Assembly (NCBI GenBank): GCA_964498785.1
Contig: CAZCJL010000007.1
Location: 1-64,000, forward strand
DNA: 64,000 bases
Direction of reading: 5' to 3'
Source of the DNA: Mariaggregatimicrobium sp964498785
GTDB taxonomy: Bacteria; Zhuqueibacterota; Zhuqueibacteria; Thermofontimicrobiales; Thiofontviventaceae
Under the pieces are notes generated by a model. That model saw only the letters and a list, made by a program, of their open reading frames with translations. It was not told the DNA's origin and ran no database searches. Made by a program: the position numbers and the translations under genes. Position 1 is the stretch's first letter. The number at the start of each line of letters is the position of its first letter. Shown here piece by piece: positions 18,914 through 28,111 of the stretch.

Positions 18914-20749
18914 ATGAAGATACATGAAAGAAAAATAAATTGGATCGTGCTGTTGTTGGCTGCATTCGTACTATGCACCAATGCGATTGCGCAAATCAGT
19001 TTTGTCAACGTGCAACCGGAAATCGGACAAGCTTTTGGTCGAAATGCGAATACATCCACCTGGGGAGATGTCGACAATGATGGTGATCTCGATATATATG
19101 TTTGTTCGGGAGACACCAACGGTCTGTACATGAATGATCTTGATGTATCTGGGCGCTTTATACTGGCAGATGAAACAGTTATACCCCTTATTATGCAGGG
19201 TGGTCCCAGGTCTGTTATTATGGGCGATATTGATAATGACGATGACCTGGACATTTGCTGTGTGATGCAGGAAAACAGAGTTTATCTATTAATAAATCAA
19301 CTTTCTGAAACGGGTACCCTTTCGTTCGTGGACATTGCCGAAGACGTTGGAATGGCTCTCGAAGGAATGCGATATTACTCTGCAACAATGGCTGATTACA
19401 ACAATGATACCTACTTAGACATTATGATCACGGGATTGGCAAACGCCGGCTGGGTTCCCACGGTTTTGTTTAAAAACCTCGGTATTGTAGACGGTCAGTT
19501 GGCTTTTCAGGAAGTCGCCGATGAATCCGGAATTTACTCGGTTTTGGGCATGGAAATGATGGGAAGTGTATGGGGCGATTACGACAACGATGGTGACCAG
19601 GACATTTTTATTCCGACATATCCGACCTATCCAGCATTCCTGTACAGCAATAACGGAGATGCTACGTTTACAGATGTGACTGTGGAAACCGGGATCGAAA
19701 ATTCGCTGGGGAGCAGCCGGGGATCCGATTTCATTGATTATGACAATGACGGCGATCTGGATGTGTATATTACCCGTGTCAAATATGCCGACCGTCCGAA
19801 TATGGATACTTGCCAGCTCTTGCGAAACGATAACGGCGTCTTTGTCGACGTCCCATCGGCTCAAGTGGTTGCCAGAACAATTCGCGGGATGGCATGGGTC
19901 GATTATGATAATGACGGCGATCCTGATCTGCATTTGGTTGAAGAAGGTGGCAGAGATATCCTGTTCCGTAACGATGGCAATGATATATTTGTTGATGTGG
20001 CGGAAGAAGTCGGATTGCTCAAGACAGTCGTTGACGGCTGGCCTGTCGAGATGTCTACACGCGGCGGCCAAACGTGGGCGGATTGGGACGCAGACGGCGA
20101 TCTCGATTTAATTTTGCCTTCATATTCTTATCCCTATTTAATGCGTAATGATGGCGGGAATTCAAACAATTGGCTGGAAATTAAGCTGAAAGGCGTGCTC
20201 TCCAATCGTTCTGCTGCCGGCGCCCGTGTCATCGCAGTTGCTCAGGATTTGAAACAAATGCGCGAAGTCCATATCGGCTCCGGTTATCTGACCGGTCCAC
20301 CGCTGGATGTGCATCTGGGCTTTGGGCAGCGAACAAACGTCGACAGCCTGATCGTGCGATGGAGTCGCGGCACAATAGATGTGCTGACAGATGTTGAAGT
20401 AAATCAAATAATTTCAATCGAAGAAGGAAGCGCCCCGACAATAGTAGCTTCCAATTCAACGATATTACCGGCAGAATTTGGTTTAGAACAGAACTATCCG
20501 AATCCGTTTAATCCGGTGACGACTATTGATTATTGTCTTTCTCGAAAAAGCCGCGTTGAATTGGCAGTTTATGATCTTGGCGGAAGAAAAATCAGGACGC
20601 TTGTGAGCAGCGCCAAAGAACCGGGAAGCCATTCGGCTATCTGGAATGGCTGTGATAGCCAGGGTAAATTCGTAGCATCAGGAATTTATTTTTACAGGTT
20701 GACAACCGATAGGCGTACCCTTTCACGCAAAATGACTTTGCTTAAATAA
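18914..20749 (+). CDS. Secreted ASPIC/UnbV propeller protein, paralogue 3 (divergent)
   Basis: The 611-residue protein has a signal peptide cut near AIA26 and seven Ca2+-type loops (DVDNDGDLDI, DIDNDDDLDI, DYNNDTYLDI, DYDNDGDQDI, DYDNDGDLDV, DYDNDGDPDL, DWDADGDLDL). The UnbV domain (NNWLEIKLKG, GARVIAVA, HIGSGYLTG, HLGFGQRTNVDSLIVRW) and NYPNPFNP at 527 follow. It is clearly the outlier of the array: its N-terminus (FVNVQPEIGQAFG) and UnbV sequence match the general ASPIC/CRTAC1 family better than its neighbours do. It starts a new transcription unit after the hairpin at 18785. Confidence 0.87.
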   Translation: MKIHERKINWIVLLLAAFVLCTNAIAQISFVNVQPEIGQAFGRNANTSTWGDVDNDGDLDIYVCSGDTNGLYMNDLDVSGRFILADETVIPLIMQGGPRSVIMGDIDNDDDLDICCVMQENRVYLLINQLSETGTLSFVDIAEDVGMALEGMRYYSATMADYNNDTYLDIMITGLANAGWVPTVLFKNLGIVDGQLAFQEVADESGIYSVLGMEMMGSVWGDYDNDGDQDIFIPTYPTYPAFLYSNNGDATFTDVTVETGIENSLGSSRGSDFIDYDNDGDLDVYITRVKYADRPNMDTCQLLRNDNGVFVDVPSAQVVARTIRGMAWVDYDNDGDPDLHLVEEGGRDILFRNDGNDIFVDVAEEVGLLKTVVDGWPVEMSTRGGQTWADWDADGDLDLILPSYSYPYLMRNDGGNSNNWLEIKLKGVLSNRSAAGARVIAVAQDLKQMREVHIGSGYLTGPPLDVHLGFGQRTNVDSLIVRWSRGTIDVLTDVEVNQIISIEEGSAPTIVASNSTILPAEFGLEQNYPNPFNPVTTIDYCLSRKSRVELAVYDLGGRKIRTLVSSAKEPGSHSAIWNGCDSQGKFVASGIYFYRLTTDRRTLSRKMTLLK

Positions 20750-20764
20750 AGGGAGGTCTCAGAA

Positions 20765-22585
20765 ATGAGATATAATTACGGATTAGTAGTATTTTTCGCA
20801 ATGTGTGCACTGGTAATAACTATGAGTACCGGCATATCTCAGGAAATTTCTTATTTTGAAATCATTGACAATAATAGCGTCGGTTTAGCAGTGGCGCCCT
20901 TTGCCAAGCGCGGTGAATGCCTGGTAGACATCGACAGAAACGGCTGGGCTGATATTTACATTCTGAAATATAACGGCCCGGGATATAGCCGCCTGTACAC
21001 GAATACGGAAGGACAATTTACGGATATTACCGACCAGAATACGCCACTGGCGTCAATTGAGGATGTGAGCGGGAAGCGGACCTTCAATGTCGTCTGGGTA
21101 GATTACGATAATGACGGGGATAAGGATTGCAGCTTCGGTACAAACGATGCTATCTATCTCCTCAGAAATGACAACAACGTATTGACAGACGTTTCCGATG
21201 AAATGGGATTTACAGGGTACGGAATTCCCGGCTTTGTTAACGATTGGCATTACAATGTCTGTGCCTGGGCTGATTACGATTTGGATGGAGATCTCGATTG
21301 CCTGGTCTATCAATTAAATTATGCAAACTTATATCTGTTTCGCAATGATGGCGATCATTTCACCAATGTGGCAACCGAAGCCGGGCTTGATGGTACGATA
21401 TTGAGCATTGATGGTTTTATCAATCCGATGGTTTTTACAGACTGGGACATGGATGGTGATCCTGATATCATCGCGCGTCACGCCTTTTTTGTTAACGAAA
21501 ACGGCGTTTTTCGTGACGCAACCGAGGAGCTTGGTCTTGCTGATGTTTCGTGGACAAACCACAAAGAGTTTTTCGATTATGATAATGATGGCGACCTCGA
21601 TTATTTTAAGGTTACCGGCAGAACCGAGGAAGGTGAAAATGAACTCTGGGAAAACCGGGATGGATATTTCGTTAACGTCAGCGCGGATGTTGGGCTGTCG
21701 TTGGTCCGCGATCGTTTTCGTGGTATTTCCACCGGCGATTTTGACAATGATGGCGATCAGGATGTGTTCATCCAGTTGAACATGAATGAAAGCATGGATG
21801 TGCTGCTGGTAAATGATGAGCTTGAGGACGGTAGCCGGGCTTTTGTTAACGTAGCTGAATTTGTGGGCCTCACGAAAATGGGTGATCGCATCGGAGGTGG
21901 TTTCTTTGATTACAATAATGACGGTTTTCTCGATATTTACATTCCTTCGGCAGAATTTAGCCATATTTTATACAAAAATGCGGCTGATAACGGTACTAAT
22001 TGGGTCGGCTTTATTCTGGAAGGAAACCAGTCGAACTGTGACGCTGTGGGAAGCTTTATTACGCTTTATTACAAAGGGGGTGAAAAGCAACTTCGTTACA
22101 TAAAAGGCGGCAGCGGCTACCTGCGCCAGGACAATCCCTGGGTACATTTCGGACTCGGCTTTGAAACAGCAGTGGATTCCGTGGTCATTCGCTGGCCGCT
22201 TGGCTATAAACAAGTGCTGACCGATGTTCCTATCAACCAATATCATAACATCAAAGAACCGGACCTGTCTTCTGTTGAATCGGTGAATTCGGAATCAGCC
22301 AAATCAGCATCATTCCGATTGGAAAAGAATTATCCGAATCCGTTTAATCCATCCACAACAATTAATTATCACGTCCAGGAAGCGGCTGCAATTACGCTGG
22401 CTGTATATGACATGATGGGACGAAAAGTAAGAACACTGTTCAACAGCAAGCAACAGCCAGGAACGCATCAGGTGATATGGGATGGTCATGATGATTTCGG
22501 GCTGATCGTTGCATCCGGTGTTTATGTTTATCAGATGAAAGCCGGAAATTTCATAGATTCACAAAAAATGATATTTATCCAGTAA
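20765..22585 (+). CDS. Secreted ASPIC/UnbV propeller protein, paralogue 4
   Basis: The 606-residue protein starts 15 bp after paralogue 3 behind GGGAGGT. A signal peptide (cleavage near GIS27), seven DxDxDG-type loops (DIDRNGWADI through DYNNDGFLDI), a UnbV domain (TNWVGFILEG, HFGLGFETAVDSVVIRWPLG) and NYPNPFNP at 522 give the same plan as its neighbours. It is the first of five closely related members (20.7-29.9 kb) sharing NLYLFRNDGDHFTNVATEAG and a VIRWPLG-KQVLTD stretch. Its linker before the sorting domain (ESVNSESAKSAS) is variable between members. Function unknown; surface display via T9SS is inferred. Confidence 0.87.
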   Translation: MRYNYGLVVFFAMCALVITMSTGISQEISYFEIIDNNSVGLAVAPFAKRGECLVDIDRNGWADIYILKYNGPGYSRLYTNTEGQFTDITDQNTPLASIEDVSGKRTFNVVWVDYDNDGDKDCSFGTNDAIYLLRNDNNVLTDVSDEMGFTGYGIPGFVNDWHYNVCAWADYDLDGDLDCLVYQLNYANLYLFRNDGDHFTNVATEAGLDGTILSIDGFINPMVFTDWDMDGDPDIIARHAFFVNENGVFRDATEELGLADVSWTNHKEFFDYDNDGDLDYFKVTGRTEEGENELWENRDGYFVNVSADVGLSLVRDRFRGISTGDFDNDGDQDVFIQLNMNESMDVLLVNDELEDGSRAFVNVAEFVGLTKMGDRIGGGFFDYNNDGFLDIYIPSAEFSHILYKNAADNGTNWVGFILEGNQSNCDAVGSFITLYYKGGEKQLRYIKGGSGYLRQDNPWVHFGLGFETAVDSVVIRWPLGYKQVLTDVPINQYHNIKEPDLSSVESVNSESAKSASFRLEKNYPNPFNPSTTINYHVQEAAAITLAVYDMMGRKVRTLFNSKQQPGTHQVIWDGHDDFGLIVASGVYVYQMKAGNFIDSQKMIFIQ

Positions 22586-22606
22586 ACAGGAAAGTGCAAG
22601 AATATA

Positions 22607-24421
22607 ATGAATTACATATTCAAAAAAATATTTTATTTGATTTTCCTGTTAATGATTGTCACAGTAACAAACGATGCACTCACTCAGGATTTATCTGCTT
22701 ATGAAGTGGTTGATAACGAAAGTGTGGGATTAACAGTCGCTCCGTTTAGTAAAGCCGGGATGGCAATCGCAGATATCGATGGCAACGGATGGCAGGACAT
22801 TTTTTGCCTGAGATGGAGCGGTGAAAACTATAGCCGGATTTACGTGAACGAAGAGGGCATATTTACGGATATTACCGACCAGAGCCCGCTACAGGAAATT
22901 GAAGAAGGCGGAGAAGAAACCGAGACCCGAACATCAGTCTGGGTCGATTTTGATAACGACGGTGACAAAGATTTGTGTATTGGCACAAATAAAGCAATTC
23001 ATTTATTACGGAATGATAATAACAATTTCATCGACGTCTCGGAGGAAATGGGATTCGTTGGGCAAAAACCAGGTGGATTTATCGTTGAATGGTTCTACAG
23101 TCTGGCTGGCTGGGCTGATTATGATCTGGACGGTGATCTGGATTGTGTGGTGAGTCAGGAAAGTAACCCGAACCTGTACCTGTTCCGCAATGACGGCGAT
23201 CATTTTACTAATGTTGCCACCGAAGCCGGGCTTGATAATTGTCCGATTGCCGGGGAAACTCGTGTGTCATGGACAGATATCGATCTGGATGGGGATCCCG
23301 ACCTGTTGGGACGCCATACGTTTTTGTTCAATGAAAATGGTTACTTTCGTAATGTGACGGATTCTATCGGACTGGTTACGCAATTCTGGACAACGCACCG
23401 TGAATTTTTTGATTTTGATAACGATGGCGATCTTGATTTTTTCAAAGTCCCCAGTACATCAGTTGATGATGGTTTTATTGAACTGTGGGAAAACAGTGAC
23501 GGGTTCTTTTATAATGTATCGCAGGAAGTCGGATTTGTTTCAATCAAAGACCGGTACCGAAGTTTGTCCCCTGGCGATTTTGATAATGATGGTGATTTGG
23601 ATATTTTTATCCAGGTTAACATTCATCAAAGCCCGGATGTTCTCATGGTAAATGATGAATTAGAAGATGGTGGGAGAGCTTTTACAGACGTCGCACGGTT
23701 CGTTGGTATTACTCAAACCGGCGACCTCAAAGGCGGCGGATTTTTCGATTACAATAATGACGGCTTCCTGGATATTTATATCCCTTCTGCAGAATTCAGC
23801 CATGTTCTTTACGAAAATTTAGCTATTAATGATGCAAATTGGGTAGGCTTTATTTTGGAAGGAACAGTATCCAACCGGGGTGCTGTGGGAAGTCTGGTCA
23901 CTTTATTCACCGGCGATAAAAAACAAATACGATATACTACATGTGGAAATGATTTTGTGCGACAGGATAATCCCTGGGTGCATTTCGGAATTGGCTATGA
24001 AACGGCGATTGATTCCGTGGTAATTCGATGGCCGTTAGGTTACAAACAAGTGCTCACAGATGTAGCCATTAATCAGTATCATGAAATTAAAGAGCCTGAC
24101 CTTTCGTTAGTAGAATTCGCTGGTTCAGAACAGGCCAAACCGGCAGCATTTAGTCTGGCGCAGAATTATCCCAATCCGTTCAATCCGATAACAAATATTT
24201 GTTACACCATTCATGAAGAAACTGATGTTAAGCTCACTGTTTTTGATATGAATGGCAAGCAAGTGATTACTTTAGTTAATGGTTCTCAAAATGCCGGTAG
24301 TTGTACAGTAAGTTGGAACGGGTGCAATAGTAATGGCAATTTAGTCGCATCAGGTGTTTATTTGTATCAATTGGAAGGAAATAATTACACAGCATCAAAA
24401 AAGATGTTACTAATTCAGTAA
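22607..24421 (+). CDS. Secreted ASPIC/UnbV propeller protein, paralogue 5
   Basis: The 604-residue protein lies 21 bp after paralogue 4. It has a signal peptide (cleavage near ALTQ, residue 26), seven loops (DIDGNGWQDI, DFDNDGDKDL, DYDLDGDLDC, DIDLDGDPDL, DFDNDGDLDF, DFDNDGDLDI, DYNNDGFLDI), a UnbV domain (ANWVGFILEG, HFGIGYETAIDSVVIRWP) and NYPNPFNP at 520. It shares PSAEFSH and GGGFFDYNNDG with paralogue 4, which suggests a recent common origin. Its sorting domain (TNICYTIHEETDVKLTVFDM) is distinct, as if tails are exchanged independently of propellers. Confidence 0.87.
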   Translation: MNYIFKKIFYLIFLLMIVTVTNDALTQDLSAYEVVDNESVGLTVAPFSKAGMAIADIDGNGWQDIFCLRWSGENYSRIYVNEEGIFTDITDQSPLQEIEEGGEETETRTSVWVDFDNDGDKDLCIGTNKAIHLLRNDNNNFIDVSEEMGFVGQKPGGFIVEWFYSLAGWADYDLDGDLDCVVSQESNPNLYLFRNDGDHFTNVATEAGLDNCPIAGETRVSWTDIDLDGDPDLLGRHTFLFNENGYFRNVTDSIGLVTQFWTTHREFFDFDNDGDLDFFKVPSTSVDDGFIELWENSDGFFYNVSQEVGFVSIKDRYRSLSPGDFDNDGDLDIFIQVNIHQSPDVLMVNDELEDGGRAFTDVARFVGITQTGDLKGGGFFDYNNDGFLDIYIPSAEFSHVLYENLAINDANWVGFILEGTVSNRGAVGSLVTLFTGDKKQIRYTTCGNDFVRQDNPWVHFGIGYETAIDSVVIRWPLGYKQVLTDVAINQYHEIKEPDLSLVEFAGSEQAKPAAFSLAQNYPNPFNPITNICYTIHEETDVKLTVFDMNGKQVITLVNGSQNAGSCTVSWNGCNSNGNLVASGVYLYQLEGNNYTASKKMLLIQ

Positions 24422-24443
24422 ATTAACTCATTAGGAGACACAC

Positions 24444-26249
24444 GTGAACAATTTTCCCAAAATATTTATTCTGCTTTTTGTCGCTATGATCGTCTTTAGT
24501 ACAACATCTGCGCAGGCTCAGGATTTAGTCGCCTTCGAGGTTATTGAGAATGAAAGCGTTGGTCTAACATCGGCTCCTTTCGCAAAATATGGAATGGCGG
24601 TGGCTGATATCGATCGTAACGGATATCCGGATATCCTTTGTCTGAGATGGTCCGGCCCGAATTATTCCCGCATTTTTATGAACGATGAAGGCCTGTTTCA
24701 GGATATATTTGATCAATCTCCATTCGAACAGATTGAAGGGGAAGTCGACGGAACCCGTACGTGCCTGCTGGTGGATTACGATAACGATGGCGATAAAGAT
24801 ATTTCCATTTCAACAGATATCGGAATTTATTTGCTGAGAAATGATAATAACACATTTACGGACGTCTCGCAGGAAATGGGATTTGTGGGATACAAACCAC
24901 CGGGATTTATCTCTTCATGGAAATTTACCATTGGCGATTGGGCAGATTACGACCTGGATGGTGATCTCGATTGTGTGGTTGGCCAGGAAAATAATGAGTT
25001 TGTGTACCTTTTCAGGAATGATGGCAACGTATTTACTAATATCACCGGCGTGGGAATTGACTCTGCTGTTGAAGCCGGAAGCAGACACCGGCTTAACTGG
25101 ACGGATTTCGATTTGGATGGTGATTCTGATTTATTTGCTTCTTACAATTTCTTTAGAAATGATAATGGTTATTTCACTGAAATTGTAGAAGAATTGGGCT
25201 TCGGAGGGCTCGCCGATGTAGTCAGGAGAGAATTCTTTGATTATGATAACGATGGCGACCTGGACTTTTTTAAGGCGGTTGGAAATGCAAATGCTGTCGG
25301 CACCAACGAAATGTGGGAAAATAGAAATGGTGTTTTTGTCAATGTAAGTGAGGATGTGGGGCTTATTATTTCACGAGATCGTTATCGCGGAATGAGTGTC
25401 GGCGATTTTGATAATGATGGTGATGAAGATATTTTCCTGCAGCTAAATATCGATCCCAGTCTGGATGTTCTGCTGTTAAATGATGAGTTTGAAGACGGCA
25501 CCCGTGCTTTTGTGAATGTTGCAGAATTCGTGGGTATCACTAAAACCGGAGATCGGAAAGGATGTGTGTTTTTTGACTATGATCGCGATGGATTTCTCGA
25601 TATCTATCTGCCATCAGCAGAGCATGATCATATATTGTATCATAATTTAGCAGATAACGGAGCAAATTGGGTCGGTTTTATCCTCGAAGGAACCCAATCT
25701 AATCGTGATGCCATTGGTAGTATTGTCACACTTTATACAGGTGATAAAAAACAACTCCGCCTGAAAAAATGCGGAAATGGATTTGTTCGGCAAGACAACC
25801 CATGGATCCATTTCGGCCTCGGCTATGCAACTGAAATCGATTCCGCGGTCATTCGCTGGCCCCTTGGCTACAAACAGGTGTTAACCGATGTCGCAATCAA
25901 TCAATATCATAACATCAAAGAACCGGATCTTTCCACTGTTGAAGCCACGAATTCTGAATTAAATAAACCAGCCGCATTCACTCTGGAGCAAAATTATCCC
26001 AATCCGTTTAATCCGACAACAATCATCGATTATCATGTATCGCAGTCGACGACAGTCACTTTGGCTATTTATGATATGCTTGGCAGAAAAGTGAAAACAT
26101 TGTTAAACAAAAAACAGCAAGCAGGAACGCACAGCGCAAACTGGGATGGGCGTGATGAAAGCGGAAATTTAGTTGCCTCTGGTGTGTATATTTATCGGAT
26201 GCAGGCGGGTAAATTTGTAGCATCATATAAAATGGCATTTATTCATTAG
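24444..26249 (+). CDS. Secreted ASPIC/UnbV propeller protein, paralogue 6
   Basis: The 601-residue protein uses a GTG start at 24444 behind TAGGAGA, 22 bp after paralogue 5. It has a signal peptide (cleavage near AQAQ, residue 26), seven DxDxDG-type loops (DIDRNGYPDI to DYDRDGFLDI), a UnbV domain (ANWVGFILEG, HFGLGYATEIDSAVIRWP) and NYPNPFNP at 517. Its blade-6 region (GLIISRDRYRGM, LNIDPSLDVLL) is shared with paralogues 7 and 8, while NDEFEDGTRAFVNVAEF is closer to paralogue 4. That mosaic pattern fits recombination within the array. Confidence 0.87.
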   Translation: MNNFPKIFILLFVAMIVFSTTSAQAQDLVAFEVIENESVGLTSAPFAKYGMAVADIDRNGYPDILCLRWSGPNYSRIFMNDEGLFQDIFDQSPFEQIEGEVDGTRTCLLVDYDNDGDKDISISTDIGIYLLRNDNNTFTDVSQEMGFVGYKPPGFISSWKFTIGDWADYDLDGDLDCVVGQENNEFVYLFRNDGNVFTNITGVGIDSAVEAGSRHRLNWTDFDLDGDSDLFASYNFFRNDNGYFTEIVEELGFGGLADVVRREFFDYDNDGDLDFFKAVGNANAVGTNEMWENRNGVFVNVSEDVGLIISRDRYRGMSVGDFDNDGDEDIFLQLNIDPSLDVLLLNDEFEDGTRAFVNVAEFVGITKTGDRKGCVFFDYDRDGFLDIYLPSAEHDHILYHNLADNGANWVGFILEGTQSNRDAIGSIVTLYTGDKKQLRLKKCGNGFVRQDNPWIHFGLGYATEIDSAVIRWPLGYKQVLTDVAINQYHNIKEPDLSTVEATNSELNKPAAFTLEQNYPNPFNPTTIIDYHVSQSTTVTLAIYDMLGRKVKTLLNKKQQAGTHSANWDGRDESGNLVASGVYIYRMQAGKFVASYKMAFIH

Positions 26250-26282
26250 AAAATATTAATAAATATTAAGGAAAATGTAATC

Positions 26283-28091
26283 ATGAAAAAGATTGCTACG
26301 TTTATTGTGACCATCACTATTATTTGCATAATGCAAATACCTGCAATTGCGCAGGATTTGGTTGCATTCGAAGTGATGGATAATGACGAGGTCGGTTTGA
26401 CCGTGGCTCCGTATTCCAAATGGGGTATGGCAGTTGGCGATATAAATAAAGATGGTTATCCCGAAATATTTACCATTCGCTGGAACGGCTCTGGTGAATA
26501 TTCCCGGTTGTACCTGAACAATCAAGGGACGTTTCAGGATATTTCCGCCGATCATACGCCGTTACCAAAAATCGAGGGACAAAGCGATCAGTCCGAAACA
26601 CGAACAACTGTGTTTGTTGATTTTGACAATGACGGTGATCAGGATTTATGTTTCAGTAATCCCAAAGCGATTTTTCTGCTGCGCAATGATAATAACACAT
26701 TCGTCGACGTGAGTGAGGAAATGGGTTTCGTCGGACAGCAACCTCCGGGTTTTATCAGTTCATGGAGATACAGTATCGGCGGTTGGGCGGATTATGATCT
26801 GGATGGCGATCTGGATTGTATTGTCGCACAGGAAAACAACGAAAATTTATACCTGTTCCGCAATGATGGTGATCATTTTACCAATGTGGCAACCGAAGCC
26901 GGACTGGATTCCACTGTCATGGCTGAGAGTTCACGCCTCTCGTGGTTTGATTTCGATCTCGATGGTGATCCTGATCTTTATTCTTCGTATCATTTTTTCC
27001 GCAATGATGATGGCGTGTTCACCAATGTTACAGAAGAAATCGGATTAGGCGGACTGGAAAGTGTAGCTTATCGTGAGATGTTGGATTACGACAATGATGG
27101 TGACTTTGATTTTTTCAAAGTAGTCGGTGCGGCAAATGATCCGGCAACGAATGAGATGTGGCGCAATGATGACGGTGTCTTTGTCAATGCCACGGAAGAT
27201 GTCGGCTTAATCATCAGTCGTGATCGCTATCGCAGCATGACAGTGGGGGACTTTGAAAATGACGGAGATCTGGATATTTTTGTCCAGCTTAATATCGATC
27301 CCAGTCTTGATGTCCTGCTTGTGAACGATGAGGTTAATCCGGGTGATCATGTCTTTGCCAATGTTGCTGATTTTGTCGGCATTAACAAAACCGGTGATCG
27401 CAAGGGATCTGCTTTTCTGGATTACAATATGGACGGGTGGCTTGATGTGTACCTTCCTTCAGCAGAGTTCAATCATATTTTATATAAAAATTTAGGCGGC
27501 AACGGCGCAAATTGGGTGATGTTTATGCTCGAAGGCACAGCATCAAATAAAGATGCAGTTGGAAGTCTTGTGAAGCTTTATGCAGACGGTAAACAACAAA
27601 TGCGTTATACGCGGGCGGGTAATGGATGGCTGCGCCAGGATAATCCGCATGTGCATTTCGGTTTGGGTTATGCCGAAAGCATCGATTCTGTCGTCATTCG
27701 CTGGCCCCTTGGCTATAAACAGGTGTTAACCGATGTGGCTATTAATCAATATCATAAAATTGTTGAGCCGGAGCAAACCAATGTACAGATGGCTGACAAC
27801 GGAGCTCAGCCTGTCGCGTTCCGATTGGAGCAAAACTATCCTAATCCGTTTAATCCGTCAACAACCATCAATTATCATGTTTCCGAACCAACAACAATCA
27901 CGCTAACTATTTATGATATGCTTGGCAGAAAAGTGAAAACACTCGTGAGCAGCAATCAGTTACCAGGAACACACAGCGTCATGTGGAATGGTCGGGACGA
28001 CATCGGACATTCAGTCGCATCCGGAGTGTACGTCTACCGGATGCAGGCGGGTAAATTTATTGCGTCACAAAAAATGGTGTTTATGCACTAA
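26283..28091 (+). CDS. Secreted ASPIC/UnbV propeller protein, paralogue 7
   Basis: The 602-residue protein has a signal peptide (cleavage near AIAQ, residue 24) behind AAGGA, seven loops (DINKDGYPEI to DYNMDGWLDV), a UnbV domain (ANWVMFMLEG, HFGLGYAESIDSVVIRWP) and NYPNPFNP at 518. Bases around 27909 in its sorting domain (YDMLGRKVKTL) are nearly identical to those around 26067 in paralogue 6. It shares DEVxPGDHVFA with paralogue 8. It lies 33 bp after paralogue 6. Function unknown; surface display is inferred from the tail. Confidence 0.87.
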   Translation: MKKIATFIVTITIICIMQIPAIAQDLVAFEVMDNDEVGLTVAPYSKWGMAVGDINKDGYPEIFTIRWNGSGEYSRLYLNNQGTFQDISADHTPLPKIEGQSDQSETRTTVFVDFDNDGDQDLCFSNPKAIFLLRNDNNTFVDVSEEMGFVGQQPPGFISSWRYSIGGWADYDLDGDLDCIVAQENNENLYLFRNDGDHFTNVATEAGLDSTVMAESSRLSWFDFDLDGDPDLYSSYHFFRNDDGVFTNVTEEIGLGGLESVAYREMLDYDNDGDFDFFKVVGAANDPATNEMWRNDDGVFVNATEDVGLIISRDRYRSMTVGDFENDGDLDIFVQLNIDPSLDVLLVNDEVNPGDHVFANVADFVGINKTGDRKGSAFLDYNMDGWLDVYLPSAEFNHILYKNLGGNGANWVMFMLEGTASNKDAVGSLVKLYADGKQQMRYTRAGNGWLRQDNPHVHFGLGYAESIDSVVIRWPLGYKQVLTDVAINQYHKIVEPEQTNVQMADNGAQPVAFRLEQNYPNPFNPSTTINYHVSEPTTITLTIYDMLGRKVKTLVSSNQLPGTHSVMWNGRDDIGHSVASGVYVYRMQAGKFIASQKMVFMH

Positions 28092-28111
28092 AATTAAAAG
28101 AGGAGTATTTT

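Noticed and set aside
19415..20071. 218-codon minus-strand ORF
   Set aside because: It is a shadow of UnbV paralogue 3: the reverse complement of repeated GAT/AAT-rich loop codons gives long Ile/Val-rich open frames. Similar shadows occur at 21329-21964 and 28793-29473.
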